DNA of 64,000 nt from CAWEYO01 sp963813315 (GTDB taxonomy: Bacteria; Pseudomonadota; Alphaproteobacteria; Rhizobiales; Rhizobiaceae): contig CAWEYO010000010.1 of NCBI GenBank assembly GCA_963813315.1, forward strand, positions 32,531 through 96,530, written 5' to 3'. The translations under genes were made by a program, and so were the position numbers. A model generated the notes under the pieces. The model saw only the letters and a program-made list of their open reading frames with translations, did no database searches and was not told where the DNA came from. Shown piece after piece: positions 18,902-28,106 of this stretch (its first letter is position 1; every line of letters begins with the position of its first letter).

Positions 18902-18977
18902 CTAGTGTGGCTTTGAATCCGAAATTCGATCCGAGCCTCGCTCCAAAGCGATACGAATTTCGGATTCGCCACACTAG
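18902..18977. repeat. CTAG-bounded palindrome 3 (76 bp)
   Basis: CTAGTGTGGC at 18902 and GCCACACTAG at 18968-18977 are perfect inverted termini. Inside them GAATCCGAAATTCG pairs with CGAATTTCGGATTC. The termini resemble palindrome 2 but the interior differs. Its last CTA gives the TAG stop of the upstream yejA copy. Confidence 0.85.
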
Positions 18978-20852
18978 TATTTGGTCGCAAGGGCGGCCTC
19001 CTTCTTGGGATCGATCCACCAGGAATCGATGTCGACGCCGATATAGGCGGGCTGTTTCTCGGGCATTCCGAACTTGTTCCAGTAGGCAAGCCACACGACC
19101 GCCCGATGCCATTGCGGCACCACGTAGAAGTTCCACAACAGCACGCGGTCCAACGCACGGGTAGCGGCGACGAGGTCGTCGCGGTCAGTGGCAAAGATAA
19201 CCCGTTCTGAAAGCTCGTCTATGACGGGGTCCTTGATTCCCATGAGATTGCGCGATCCAGGCGTATCGGCGGCTTTCGAGCTCCAGAAGTCCCGCTGCTC
19301 GTTGCCTGGCGATTGCGATTGCGCAAAATTCGATGTCACCATGTCGAAATCGAAATTGCGGATGCGGTTGACGTACTGGCTGGGGTCGACGATGCGAAGT
19401 GACGCGTCGATGCCGATCTTGCGCAAAGTCGCGACATAGGAGTTCGAGATAACCTCGTCGGTCGGGTTGTTGCCGAGGATTTCGATCTTGAATTGCTGGC
19501 CGGTTTTTTCGTTTGTCATGCGGCCGTTCTGGATTTTCCAGCCGGCCTCGCCGAACAACTGGACGACGCGACGCAGATGCTGCCGTTCGGCCTGCGGATT
19601 GTCATAGACCGGAAGCTTGAATTCGGCCGTAAATAGCTCGGGCGGCAGCTTGTCCTTGTATTTATTCAGGATTTCAAGCTCCTTGCCTGACGGGAGACCC
19701 TTTGAAGCAAGCTCGCTGTTTTCGAAATAGCTGTCTGTGCGGGTGTTGAAGCCAAAGAACAGCTTGCGGTTCATGCTTTCAAAATCCAGCGCATATGTCA
19801 GCGCCTGTCGAACACGGCGGTCCTGGAACTGCGGCCGGCGCAGGTTCATGACAAACCCCTGCATCGGCGCGCCCGAGGTTGTAGGGAAGTCCTTCTTGAT
19901 CACGTCGCCGGCTTTGATGGCCGGAAAATTGTAGAATGTCGCCCAGCGGCGGGAGCTGGCTTCGGACCGTACATCCTCGTAGCCGCCTTTGGTGAAGGCC
20001 TGCCACTCGGCGTTGTCGTCCTGAATGTAGACGAATCTCCGCCGTTCGAAGTTGTGCCGGCCGACATTGACGGGCAGGTCAGCCGCCCAATAATCCGGGA
20101 CCCGAGACCAGACAATCTCCGAGCCGGGTTTGAAGCTCGCGATCTTGTAGGCTCCGGACCCGAGAGGCGGTTCGAGCGTCGGCTGGGTGATGTCGCGCTT
20201 GTTTCCCGCCGCGTCGGTGCCCTCCCACCAATGCTTCGGCAGCACGGCGAGATCGCCGATGATGTGCGGCAGTTCGCGATTGCCCTTCTGGTTGAAGCGA
20301 AATTCCACCTCGCGGTCAGAGATTGCGACGGCTTCGGTTACATTGGCGAAGTAGCGATTATAGGCCGGGCTGCCAGCCTTCAGAGTGTTGAAGGACCAAA
20401 CGACATCCTCGACTGTAATCGGCTTCCCGTCATGCCATCTGGCGCGCAGAGTCCAGACGGTACACGGCCGAGGAATAGTCATCCGGATATTTGAATGCTT
20501 CGGCAACCAGCGGATGGCTGGTGCTCGGCTCGTCCGTGGCCTGCTCCATCAGCGTATCGTAAAGCAGGCCGCCGCCGAAGCCCTGCACAGCCAGGCCGGC
20601 GGCCGCACTCCCTCGAACGATATACGGATTGAAACTGTCGAAAGTGCCGGTCGCGATTGCGTTGATCGTTCCGCCCTTCGGCGCGTCAGGATTCACATAG
20701 TCATAGTGCTTGAAGCCATCGCCATATTTCAATTCGCCGATCAGCGTGGAAGTCGTGCGCCATTCGTCTTCCGCGCGTGCCGCAGGGATTGCCGCAGTCA
20801 TCAGCGCGGCAAGGCAGGTCATTCCGAAAAACCGGGTCAAACGAGCCGTCAT
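18974..20852 (-). pseudogene. Second YejA-like solute-binding protein, one frameshift
   Basis: The reading begins MTARLTRFFGMTCLAALMTA at 20852, with a Sec signal ending AARAEDEW, and continues to ...SSAVYRLD in one frame. It then continues ARWHDGKPITVEDVVWSFN in another frame to the stop in palindrome 3. Dropping one base around 20447-20455 gives a 625-codon frame, the family size. It is a paralogue of the copy at 16753-18648 (both have an HFDYVNPNAPKGG/HYDYVNPDAPKGG block), suggesting two substrate specificities for one transporter. Whether the frame break is real is unresolved. Confidence 0.85.
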
Positions 20853-20958
20853 CCAAACCTCTGTGCTGCCGCACCTCAATCTCACACACATTAGTTCATT
20901 CGCCGGACAAGGAAACCGGGCCAGGCCGGGTTCCCTTCTTCCGAGCGTGTTCGCCAAT

Positions 20959-20987
20959 GAAAAAGCCGGGCGGAACCCGGCTTTTTC
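20959..20987 (-). terminator. Bidirectional terminator between cytochrome c and second yejA
   Basis: GAAAAAGCCGGG and CCCGGCTTTTTC form a near-perfect stem with A- and T-runs on both sides. It lies 25 bp past the cytochrome c stop and 100 bp before the second yejA, so it should separate those same-strand units. Confidence 0.85.
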
Positions 20988-21011
20988 ATGATCGCGAGGA
21001 TTACATTTTTG

Positions 21012-21665
21012 TCATTGTGCCGGCGCGGGCGCAGTCTCCGCCGGCTTCGGTGCCGCGCCATCCGCCGCAGGAGCGGCTGCCGGCGCGGAAGCGCCTTCGG
21101 CCGCGGGCGCCGCTTCGGGCAGTGGAGGCGGGCTGTCGGCAAGCGTGCGGAGGTAGGCAATCAGGTTGGCGCGCTCCCCGTCTTTCTTGAGACCGGCGAA
21201 ACCCATGGCGGTGCCTTTGACATCGGTCTTCGGGCTCATCAGGAACTCGTCCAAATGCTCGTAGTCCCAGACCACGGAGCCGCCCTGCGAGAATTCCTTC
21301 ATCGGCCCCGAATAGGCGAAGCCCTCATGCGAGGCGATCGGACGGTTGATGACGCCCCAGAGATTTGGCCCCACCTTGTTGGGGCCGCCCTTCTCGCCCG
21401 TGTGGCAGGCCTGGCATTTCTTGAAGACGGCCTCGCCCGCCGCGGCGTCGGCGCTGGCAAGGAGAGTCGCGATCGGCACGGCGGCCGGCTTTTCAGCGGC
21501 GGCGCCTGCGGCGGCTTCCCCGCCCTCCGGCGCCTCGATGGCGAAGCCCGGCTTTTCCGGAACCGGCGCGGCGAAAATCGCCCCAGAGACGAGATAGATC
21601 GAAAAAACTGCGAACGCAGCGCCCAGAAACGCGCCGAGCAATTTGTTGATTTCAAAAGAGTCCAT
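21012..21665 (-). CDS. Membrane-anchored cytochrome c (CycM-like c552)
   Basis: About 217 residues, starting MDSFEINKLLGAFLGAAF at the ATG at 21663-21665. An uncleaved N-terminal anchor (residues about 8-32) is followed by a linker and a class I cytochrome c domain with the haem motif CQACHTG and a distal Met in the KGTAMGF region. The C-terminal 40 residues are Pro/Ala-rich. CycM carries electrons from the bc1 complex to terminal oxidase in rhizobia. Confidence 0.9.
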   Translation of the reverse strand: MDSFEINKLLGAFLGAAFAVFSIYLVSGAIFAAPVPEKPGFAIEAPEGGEAAAGAAAEKPAAVPIATLLASADAAAGEAVFKKCQACHTGEKGGPNKVGPNLWGVINRPIASHEGFAYSGPMKEFSQGGSVVWDYEHLDEFLMSPKTDVKGTAMGFAGLKKDGERANLIAYLRTLADSPPPLPEAAPAAEGASAPAAAPAADGAAPKPAETAPAPAQ

Positions 21666-21868
21666 ACGCCCAGAGGCTCCTTGTGCGGCACGCCTGAAAG
21701 ACACCGTTTTTCCAAGCTGCGGCCACCATTCCATCCGCGAGAACAGTGCCGATCAAATCGCGCGGGAAACTAGGTCTTTTGCTATCCGGTTGCAACACAT
21801 ATAAGGGCGGTTCTCGTGAGACCTTTTGACACTTTTCCCGCCGGCGTTTTCAGATCCATCCAGCCCTC

Positions 21869-22598
21869 ATGTCCATCCTCATCCTGATTCCCGCCCGAAT
21901 GGGCTCGAACTCGCCTGCCGGGTAAGCCTTTGGCCGACATTTGCGGGCGGCCGATGATCGTGCACGTGGCCGAGCGCGCAGAGCAAAGCGCGCTCGGCCG
22001 GGTGGTCGTCGCAACCGACACGGTCGCGGTTGCCGAAGCAGTCAAGGCGCACGGGTTCGAGGCAGTCATGACGCGAGCCGACCATCAGTCGGGTTCCGAC
22101 CGGATATTCGAGGCGCTGACGGCACTTGATCCGGACAGCACGGTCGACGTGGTGATCAACGTTCAGGGCGACCTGCCCACGGTCGATCCCGAGACTATCC
22201 GCGCGGCTCTGAGGCCGCTTGAAGCGCCGGCCGTCGATATCGCCACGCTGGGCGTCGAGATTACGCGGGAGGCCGAAAGAACCAACCCCAATGTCGTGAA
22301 GATCGTTGGGTCGCCGTTGGCGAGGGGCCGGTTGAGAGCACTCTATTTCACCCGTGCGACGGCGCCTTGGGGCGATGGTCCTCACTATCACCACATCGGG
22401 CTTTACGCATATCGCCGGGCCGCGCTGGAGCGGTTCGTATCGTTGCCGCAATCGCCGCTCGAAAAGCGGGAGCGGCTGGAGCAATTGCGCGCCCTTGAAG
22501 CCGGCATGCGGATCGACGCCGAGCTCGTCGGAGCGGTTCCGCTCGGCGTGGATACGGCGGAAGACCTCCGCCGCGCCCGCAAGATTCTCTCGAAATAG
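21869..22598 (+). pseudogene. kdsB: 3-deoxy-manno-octulosonate cytidylyltransferase, one frameshift near the start
   Basis: The expected start is ATG at 21869 (MSILILIPARMGS), but that frame hits a stop within 20 codons. Removing one A of the AA at 21908-21909 joins it to RLPGKPLADICGRPMIVHVA and gives a 242-codon KdsB of normal length. KdsB activates Kdo with CTP for lipopolysaccharide core synthesis and is normally essential in Gram-negatives with Kdo. An error in the sequence is therefore more likely than true loss, unless initiation occurs downstream. The gene is followed by pheA after 13 bp. Confidence 0.87.
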
Positions 22599-22611
22599 AC
22601 AGGTTCGAAAA

Positions 22612-23478
22612 ATGGCGGCCAAGACCAACAGGATTTCATACCAGGGCGAACCGGGCGCCAATTCGGATACCGCCTGCCGCGACATGTTCCCTGCCATGGA
22701 ACCGATGCCGTGCGCTACGTTCGAGGACGCGTTCAATGCGGTTGAGTCCGGCAAGGCCGACCTTGCCATGATACCGATCGAGAACACGATCGCGGGCCGC
22801 GTCGCCGATATCCACCATCTCCTGCCGGAATCGAAGCTCCATGTGGTCGGCGAATACTTCCTGCCGATCCATTTCCATTTGATGGTCCTGCCCGGTACGA
22901 GGATCGAGGACATCAAGTCGGTGCACAGCCACATCCACGCGCTTGGCCAGTGCCGCAAAATCATCCGCAAGCACCGCTGGAAGTCTCTCGTTGCGGGCGA
23001 CACCGCGGGTGCCGCCCGCCAGGTTTCGGAAGAGGGCGACCGCACCAAGGCCGCGCTCGCGCCACGGCTGGCGGCCGGACTCTATGGACTGGACATCCTT
23101 GCCGAGGATATCGAGGACATGGACAACAACGTGACGCGCTTTGTGGTGCTGGCCAAGGAAAAATCCTGGGCGCCACGGACGGACCCGGCCAGGAAGATGA
23201 TGACAACCTTCATCTTCCGGGTCCGCAACGTGCCGGCTGCGCTCTACAAGGGGCTGGGCGGCTTCGCCACCAACGGCGTCAACATGACCAAGCTCGAAAG
23301 TTACCAGCTGGGCGGCAAGTTCTATTCGACCCTCTTCTATTCCGATGTCGAGGGACACCCCGACGACCGTCCCGTCGCGCTGGCGCTGGAGGAACTGGCC
23401 TTCTTCTCGCGCGAAGTGCGAATTCTTGGCGTCTACGAGGCGCATCCCTTTCGGCAAACCCAGAGCGAGGACGACTGA
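22612..23478 (+). CDS. pheA: Prephenate dehydratase
   Basis: This 288-residue protein begins MAAKTNRISYQGEPGANSD. The catalytic domain has the conserved segment VTRFVVLAKE, and a C-terminal ACT domain contains the ESY motif (MTKLESYQLGG) that senses phenylalanine. It decarboxylates and dehydrates prephenate to phenylpyruvate and is probably feedback-inhibited. The start at 22612 is chosen over an upstream in-frame opening that lies inside kdsB. Confidence 0.94.
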   Translation: MAAKTNRISYQGEPGANSDTACRDMFPAMEPMPCATFEDAFNAVESGKADLAMIPIENTIAGRVADIHHLLPESKLHVVGEYFLPIHFHLMVLPGTRIEDIKSVHSHIHALGQCRKIIRKHRWKSLVAGDTAGAARQVSEEGDRTKAALAPRLAAGLYGLDILAEDIEDMDNNVTRFVVLAKEKSWAPRTDPARKMMTTFIFRVRNVPAALYKGLGGFATNGVNMTKLESYQLGGKFYSTLFYSDVEGHPDDRPVALALEELAFFSREVRILGVYEAHPFRQTQSEDD

Positions 23479-23482
23479 TGGT

Positions 23483-23530
23483 TAGAGCATCGGACCCGAA
23501 ACCGGTTCCCACTTTCGGGCCGCTGCTCTA
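23483..23530. repeat. Dispersed palindromic element, family A, short form (48 bp)
   Basis: TAGAGC (23483-23488) and GCTCTA (23525-23530) bound a GACCCGAAACCGG core. It fills the gap between convergent pheA and nudC. Its right end encodes the TAG stop of nudC on the minus strand. Confidence 0.75.
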
Positions 23531-24466
23531 GCCGCTTTGCGCCCACGTTCGGATCAGGTTGTTTGCGATGGCGCCACGCGGCGGCACGAAAATGCCGGCG
23601 GGATGCGTGCCGGCAAGCGCGGCCAGGGCTTCGTCGCGCGAGAACCAGCGGCAGGCTTCGAGTTCGGCGTCGATGAGGATATCCTCGTTGAGCGCTTCGC
23701 CGAAGCAGCCGATCATCAGCGAATAGGGGAACGGCCAGGGTTGGCTGGCGTGATAGGTCACGCGGCCGAGCCTGATGCCGGCCTCCTCGAAGGTCTCGCG
23801 CCGCACGGCATTTTCGATCGTTTCGCCCGGTTCGATGAAGCCTGCAAGCGCTGAATACATGCCGGGGACGAAATGCGGACCGCGCCCGAGCAGGCATTTG
23901 TCACGGGTTACCGTCAGCATGATGGCGACTGGATCCGTACGCGGGAAATGCTCGGCGGCGCAGCCGGAGCAGGCGCGCTTGTAGCCGCCGGAGCGCATCT
24001 CGGTCTTGGCGCCGCACCTGCCGCAGAAGCGGTGACTTGCGTGCCAGGCAAGCAGTGCGGCCCCCTGCGCCAGTGCTCCGAGTTGCGCCGCTTCGAGCAA
24101 GCCCTGGACGTAGACGGAACGGTAGTCGATCGCCTTGATCCCCTTCGGCAATTCCTCTGGATCGAGGCCCGCCGGCACGGCCAGCACCGGGCCGTCGGCA
24201 GTGAAGCCTAGCAAGACCGCGCGCTCAAGAGCGGCGCCAAGTCCGATGGCGCCGGAGACGTCATAGTAGGGTTCGAATCCAGAACCGTTGAGCCTCAGAT
24301 ATATCCTGCCGCCCGCCATCAGCAGAAGGCGCGCGGCCGGATCGCCAAGCGCTCTTTCGACCGAGTCGTCGGTCCGCCTTTCCGACCATCGGTCGATCGT
24401 GTTGCCGGCGAAGCCGACGAGCGCGCTGGGTTCCTGGAGCGGCGCATCGAAAAGCGGAAAATTCAT
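23528..24466 (-). CDS. nudC: NADH pyrophosphatase / RNA decapping Nudix hydrolase NudC
   Basis: This 312-residue protein has the zinc ribbon CGRCGAKTE...CSGC and the Nudix box (GFIEPGETIENAVRRETFEE, then AGI). NudC splits NAD(H) to NMN(H) and AMP and removes NAD caps from RNA. The stop codon TAG comes from the adjoining repeat. Confidence 0.93.
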   Translation of the reverse strand: MNFPLFDAPLQEPSALVGFAGNTIDRWSERRTDDSVERALGDPAARLLLMAGGRIYLRLNGSGFEPYYDVSGAIGLGAALERAVLLGFTADGPVLAVPAGLDPEELPKGIKAIDYRSVYVQGLLEAAQLGALAQGAALLAWHASHRFCGRCGAKTEMRSGGYKRACSGCAAEHFPRTDPVAIMLTVTRDKCLLGRGPHFVPGMYSALAGFIEPGETIENAVRRETFEEAGIRLGRVTYHASQPWPFPYSLMIGCFGEALNEDILIDAELEACRWFSRDEALAALAGTHPAGIFVPPRGAIANNLIRTWAQSG

Positions 24467-24494
24467 TCAACCTCGCTGTGGTGGCCCAAGGCAT

Positions 24495-24650
24495 GATTCC
24501 GAAAAGTTGACAGACTTTTTGGGTAAAATCATGTGTGAGCGGGATACCCGTCCCACGGAAGTCATTGCGCTCCGCGGACGCGCCGATAGAATCGGCGCTG
24601 CCGCTCTATCGCTTTGCTTGAGCATCAGCGACGAATTTTCCGGTCAGGCG
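24495..24650. repeat. Degenerate family A-type repeat region
   Basis: The nudC-HIT gap contains fragments typical of the family: GATTCCGAAAAGTTGACAGA, CGGCGCTGCCGCTCTATCGC and TTGAGCATCAG. It is too diverged to delimit exactly and no gene was seen. Confidence 0.45.
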
Positions 24651-24654
24651 CGAA

Positions 24655-25074
24655 TTAAAGCGCGGCCCGGATTTGTTCGGCAAGCCGATGCAATTCCTCG
24701 CGCCGGTAAGGTTCACGCATGCCGTAGCCCCAGACGGGGCCTGGCCAGCCGGCATCACCTTCCGTGCGCGCGATGATGTGAACATGCAGCTGCCGCACGA
24801 TATTGCCGAGAGCCGCGGAGTTGATCTTGGTGCAAGCCGTCACTTTCTTCAGGCCCTGGGCGACCATATTGGTCTCAAAAGTGAGCATCGCCTGGTCAAG
24901 CGGCGTGAGATCGTGGATTTCCTCCACACCCGACCGCTGCGGGATCAGAAGAACCCACGGCCAGCGACGGTCATTCATCAGGCGAAGCTCGCAAAGGCCA
25001 AGCCACATGATTTGCTCGCTGTCGGCTTCCAGCCTTGAGTCGAGCTCGAATCCGACCGCTTGGCGGGGCTTCAT
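24655..25074 (-). CDS. HIT-domain hydrolase-like protein
   Basis: This 139-residue protein starts MKPRQAVGFELDSRLEADS at 25074, behind AAGGGG. The active-site region reads QLHVHIIAR, so the first histidine of the HIT triad is glutamine, as I recall for this rhizobial subgroup. HIT proteins hydrolyse nucleotidyl-phosphate bonds; the substrate here is unknown. A longer in-frame start would run into repeat sequence. Confidence 0.83.
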   Translation of the reverse strand: MKPRQAVGFELDSRLEADSEQIMWLGLCELRLMNDRRWPWVLLIPQRSGVEEIHDLTPLDQAMLTFETNMVAQGLKKVTACTKINSAALGNIVRQLHVHIIARTEGDAGWPGPVWGYGMREPYRREELHRLAEQIRAAL

Positions 25075-25110
25075 TTGGGTGTTTCCCCTTGGATACGCGG
25101 TGAGGCTACC

Positions 25111-25510
25111 GCATCGGCCCGAAAATCGGAAATCGATTTTCGGCAAGCACGATGCGCAGATTGAAAGTGCTACAGCGTCCTTTGCGCGTCTGCGGACGCG
25201 CGGCGCTGTAGTATCGGCCCGAAAATCGGAAATCGATTTTCGGCAAGCACGATGCGCAGATTGAAAGTGCTACAGCGTCCTTTGCGCGTCTGAGGACGCG
25301 CGGCGCTGTAGTATCGGCCCGAAAATCGGAAATCGATTTTCGGCAAGCACGATGCGCAGATTGAAAGTGCTACAGCGTCCTTTGCGCGTCTGAGGACGCG
25401 CGGCGCTGTAGTATCGGCCCGAAAATCGGAAATCGATTTTCGGCAAGCACGATGCGCAGACTGAAAGTGCTACAGCGTCCTTTGCGCGTCTGAGGACGCG
25501 CGGCGCTGTG
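25111..25510. repeat. Four tandem copies of a 100-bp palindromic unit (family B)
   Basis: Copies begin at 25111, 25211, 25311 and 25411, an exact 100-bp period. Each contains a short palindrome (CCGAAAATCGG, then AATCGATTTTCGG) and a longer one (TACAGCGTCC...GGACGCGCGGCGCTGTA). They differ at a few positions: copy 1 has TCTGCGG where the others have TCTGAGG, and copy 4 has CAGACTG for CAGATTG. Single or 1.5-copy relatives occur at 33550, 34046, 38402 and 40325. Confidence 0.95.
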
Positions 25511-25611
25511 GCGCGGGCCCGACCGCTGCAAGCAATTCATTCGTCCGCCGATCCTTAACGGCGCTTTCGTTTCGGGTCTTGCAATTTTCGGCGCAATTGC
25601 CGATATGGAAC

Positions 25612-25711
25612 CTGGGAGGTTGGTGGTGGACGATCCACTCGCCAACCGGGTCAGGTCCGGAAGGAAGCAGCCCTAACGAGCCCGGAACGGGTCATTGTTC
25701 CAGCCTCCCGC
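25612..25711 (+). ncRNA. ffs: Signal recognition particle RNA (4.5S type)
   Basis: The sequence contains the conserved SRP domain IV hairpin, GTCAGGTCCGGAAGGAAGCA near 25659-25678. Flanking arms CTGGGAGGTTGG (from 25612) and CCAGCCTCCC (to about 25709) pair to close a roughly 100-nt rod. It partners Ffh in targeting membrane proteins. Its position just upstream of dnaX is the usual one. Ends are estimated to a few bases. Confidence 0.93.
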
Positions 25712-25825
25712 CTCTTCCCATTCGCCCTGGACAGCCTGCCGCGACATTGACGGCGCCAGACTGCGCGGGCCAAACTCATTTGACGGGATCGGCCACAATC
25801 TGGCCAGTGGAGCTGAAACGGGCAG

Positions 25826-27649
25826 ATGAGCGAAGCCGGAAACCACCAGAAGGGCAAAGCCGGCGGTGCCTATCGTGTTCTCGCCCGCAAGTACCGGCCT
25901 TCCGATTTCTCGGGCCTCATCGGTCAGGAACCGATGGTCCGCACGCTTACCAACGCCTTCGCCGCGGGGCGCATCGCGCAGGCGTGGATGCTGACCGGCG
26001 TTCGCGGAGTAGGCAAGACCACGACCGCACGTATCCTCGCGCGCGCGCTGAACTACAGGACGGCCGACGTGAATCAGCCGTCGGTCGAGCTCACAGTGGA
26101 AGGCGAGCACTGCCGCGCGATCCTGGAAGGCCGTCATCCCGACGTGATCGAGATGGACGCTGCCTCCCACACGGGCATCGACGACATCCGCGATATTATC
26201 GAGCAGGTGCGCTACGCGCCGGTTTCGGCCCGCTACAAGGTCTACATCATCGACGAAGTGCATATGCTCTCCACGCAGGCCTTCAACGGCCTCCTGAAAA
26301 CACTGGAGGAGCCGCCGCCTCATGTGAAGTTCATCTTCGCGACGACCGAGATCCGCAAGGTTCCGATAACCGTTCTGTCACGCTGCCAGCGCTTCGACCT
26401 GCGCCGCATCGATGCTGCAGCCATCAGGGCGGACCTTCGCAGGATAGCCGGCCTTGAAGGCATCGGCGTGGAAGACGAGGCGCTTGCCATGATCGCGCGC
26501 GCCGCCGAAGGTTCGATGCGCGATGCGCAATCGATCTTCGATCAGGCGATCGCTCACGGTGCGGGCACGGTGACAGCCGAGGCCGTCCGGTCCATGCTGG
26601 GGCTTGCCGACCGCACCCGCATCATCGATCTGTTCGAGCACCTCATGAAGGGCGATATTGCTCATGCCCTTGGCGAGTTTCGCGAGCAGTATGACACTGG
26701 TGCGGACCCGGCAGCCGTCCTTGCCGATCTTGCGGAATTCAACCATCTCGTGACCAGGCTGCGTTTCGTGCCGTCCGCCGCTGACGATGCGTCGCTGGGC
26801 GAGGATGAACGCCGCCGCGGCCTGGAATTTGCCCAGTCGCTGTCTGTGAGAGTGCTGTCGCGCACCTGGCAGATGCTGCTGAAAGGCATTCCCGAGGTGC
26901 AGGAGTCGAACAGGCCGGTGAGCGCGGGCGAGATGGTACTGATCCGCATTGCGCACGCTGCCGACCTCCCGACGCCCGACGAGGTTCTGCGGTCGCTTGA
27001 GCAACAGGACAATGCGGCGGCGGAAAAGAGCGCGCCGGGAGCTGTCCGTTCGTCAGGCGCATCGGCGCCGTCCGAAGGCGCCAAAAACGTGACCAGCGCG
27101 GTTGCACGGTCACCAATGCCGGTGGCCGCCGGCGGCCAGACAATGCGGCTTGTCGAGACGCAGCCGCTGCCCGCACCCGCCGTTCAGCCCACTGAGCCTG
27201 TCGCCGAAACACCGGCCGTGCCGTTGCGATCCCTCGCTGACATCGCGGCCCTTGCCGATGCTCACCGCGACATGGCTTTCAAGGTGCTGCTAAAGCGATG
27301 CGTCCGGCCTGTCCGCATTGAAAACGGCCGCATCGACATCAGCCTGACGGCGGACGCGCCGAAAACCCTGATCTCCGACCTTAACGCCAATCTGCAAAAG
27401 TGGACGGGGAGGCGCTGGATCGTTCTGGTGTCGCGGGAGGTGGGCGGCCCGACGCTGGCCGAACAGGAAGCAAGCCGGCGCGAAACTGCGTTCACGGATG
27501 CGCGAAACGATCCGACGGTGGCGGCGATCCTGACGCGGTTCCCCGGCGCCAAGGTCATTGATGTTCGCGTTCCAAACGGGCCTGACGAGGCGCAAACCGA
27601 TCAGGAGCTACCGGTTGAGCCGGCGGCCGACGACGACGAAGAGTTCTAG
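25826..27649 (+). CDS. dnaX: DNA polymerase III subunits gamma and tau
   Basis: This 607-residue protein has an AAA+ clamp-loader domain with Walker A GVRGVGKTT, Walker B VYIIDEVHML, sensor 1 FIFATTE and a sensor 2 region GSMRDAQSIFDQ, followed by a Pro/Ala linker and a tau C-terminal domain. The zinc-binding cysteines of enterobacterial DnaX are absent (only GEHC remains), which I recall as normal for rhizobia. I saw no AAAAAAG slippery site, so a short gamma form by frameshifting is not supported. It is followed by ybaB and, further on, recR. Confidence 0.95.
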   Translation: MSEAGNHQKGKAGGAYRVLARKYRPSDFSGLIGQEPMVRTLTNAFAAGRIAQAWMLTGVRGVGKTTTARILARALNYRTADVNQPSVELTVEGEHCRAILEGRHPDVIEMDAASHTGIDDIRDIIEQVRYAPVSARYKVYIIDEVHMLSTQAFNGLLKTLEEPPPHVKFIFATTEIRKVPITVLSRCQRFDLRRIDAAAIRADLRRIAGLEGIGVEDEALAMIARAAEGSMRDAQSIFDQAIAHGAGTVTAEAVRSMLGLADRTRIIDLFEHLMKGDIAHALGEFREQYDTGADPAAVLADLAEFNHLVTRLRFVPSAADDASLGEDERRRGLEFAQSLSVRVLSRTWQMLLKGIPEVQESNRPVSAGEMVLIRIAHAADLPTPDEVLRSLEQQDNAAAEKSAPGAVRSSGASAPSEGAKNVTSAVARSPMPVAAGGQTMRLVETQPLPAPAVQPTEPVAETPAVPLRSLADIAALADAHRDMAFKVLLKRCVRPVRIENGRIDISLTADAPKTLISDLNANLQKWTGRRWIVLVSREVGGPTLAEQEASRRETAFTDARNDPTVAAILTRFPGAKVIDVRVPNGPDEAQTDQELPVEPAADDDEEF

Positions 27650-27725
27650 GTATTGGACCCGAAAGCGGGTACCGGCTTCGGGCTCAATCAATGAGATAGA
27701 GCGGCAGCACCGATTTCATCGGGTG
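27646..27725. repeat. Dispersed palindromic element, family A, partial
   Basis: It begins at the CTAG covering the dnaX stop (TAG 27647-27649) and carries GGACCCGAAAGCGGGTACC and the conserved AGATAGAGCGGCAGC tail. It fills the dnaX-ybaB gap. Confidence 0.6.
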
Positions 27726-27747
27726 CGTACAGGATAGGGAGACGACG

Positions 27748-28071
27748 ATGAAGGATCTGCTGGGCCTGATGGGCAAGGCAAAGGAAATGCAGGCCAAGTT
27801 TCAGGCCATGCAGGACGAGATCGCCAATCTTGAAGCGGCAGGGCAAGCCGGCGGCGGCCTCGTAAAGGTGACGCTCACCGGCAAGTTCGAGATGAAGTCA
27901 CTGAAGATCGACCCCTCGCTCTTCAAGGAGGAGGAAGTGGAGATTCTTGAGGATCTGCTGCTTGCGGCGCACAATGACGCCAAGACGAAGGTCGAAGCGG
28001 TCGTGCAGGAAAAGACCAAGGCGCTGACTGCCGGCCTGCCTATTCCGCCCGGCATGAAGCTGCCGTTTTAA
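27748..28071 (+). CDS. YbaB/EbfC-family nucleoid-associated protein
   Basis: This 107-residue protein starts MKDLLGLMGKAKEMQAKFQA and ends IPPGMKLPF, the full YbaB fold. It forms DNA-binding dimers. It is almost always linked to dnaX and recR, as here, although a lipoprotein gene now sits between it and recR. Confidence 0.94.
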   Translation: MKDLLGLMGKAKEMQAKFQAMQDEIANLEAAGQAGGGLVKVTLTGKFEMKSLKIDPSLFKEEEVEILEDLLLAAHNDAKTKVEAVVQEKTKALTAGLPIPPGMKLPF

Positions 28072-28106
28072 GGGCAGGGCTATCGCATTTGGTTTTACCC
28101 GATCCG

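Noticed and set aside
24260..24290. GGTTCGAATCC resembling a tRNA T-arm
   Set aside because: It lies inside nudC in a coding frame and no acceptor or anticodon stem can be drawn around it.
25111..25510. Possible CRISPR array (four regular repeats)
   Set aside because: The repeats are contiguous 100-bp units with no unique spacers, the unit is palindromic and dispersed elsewhere, and no cas genes are nearby.
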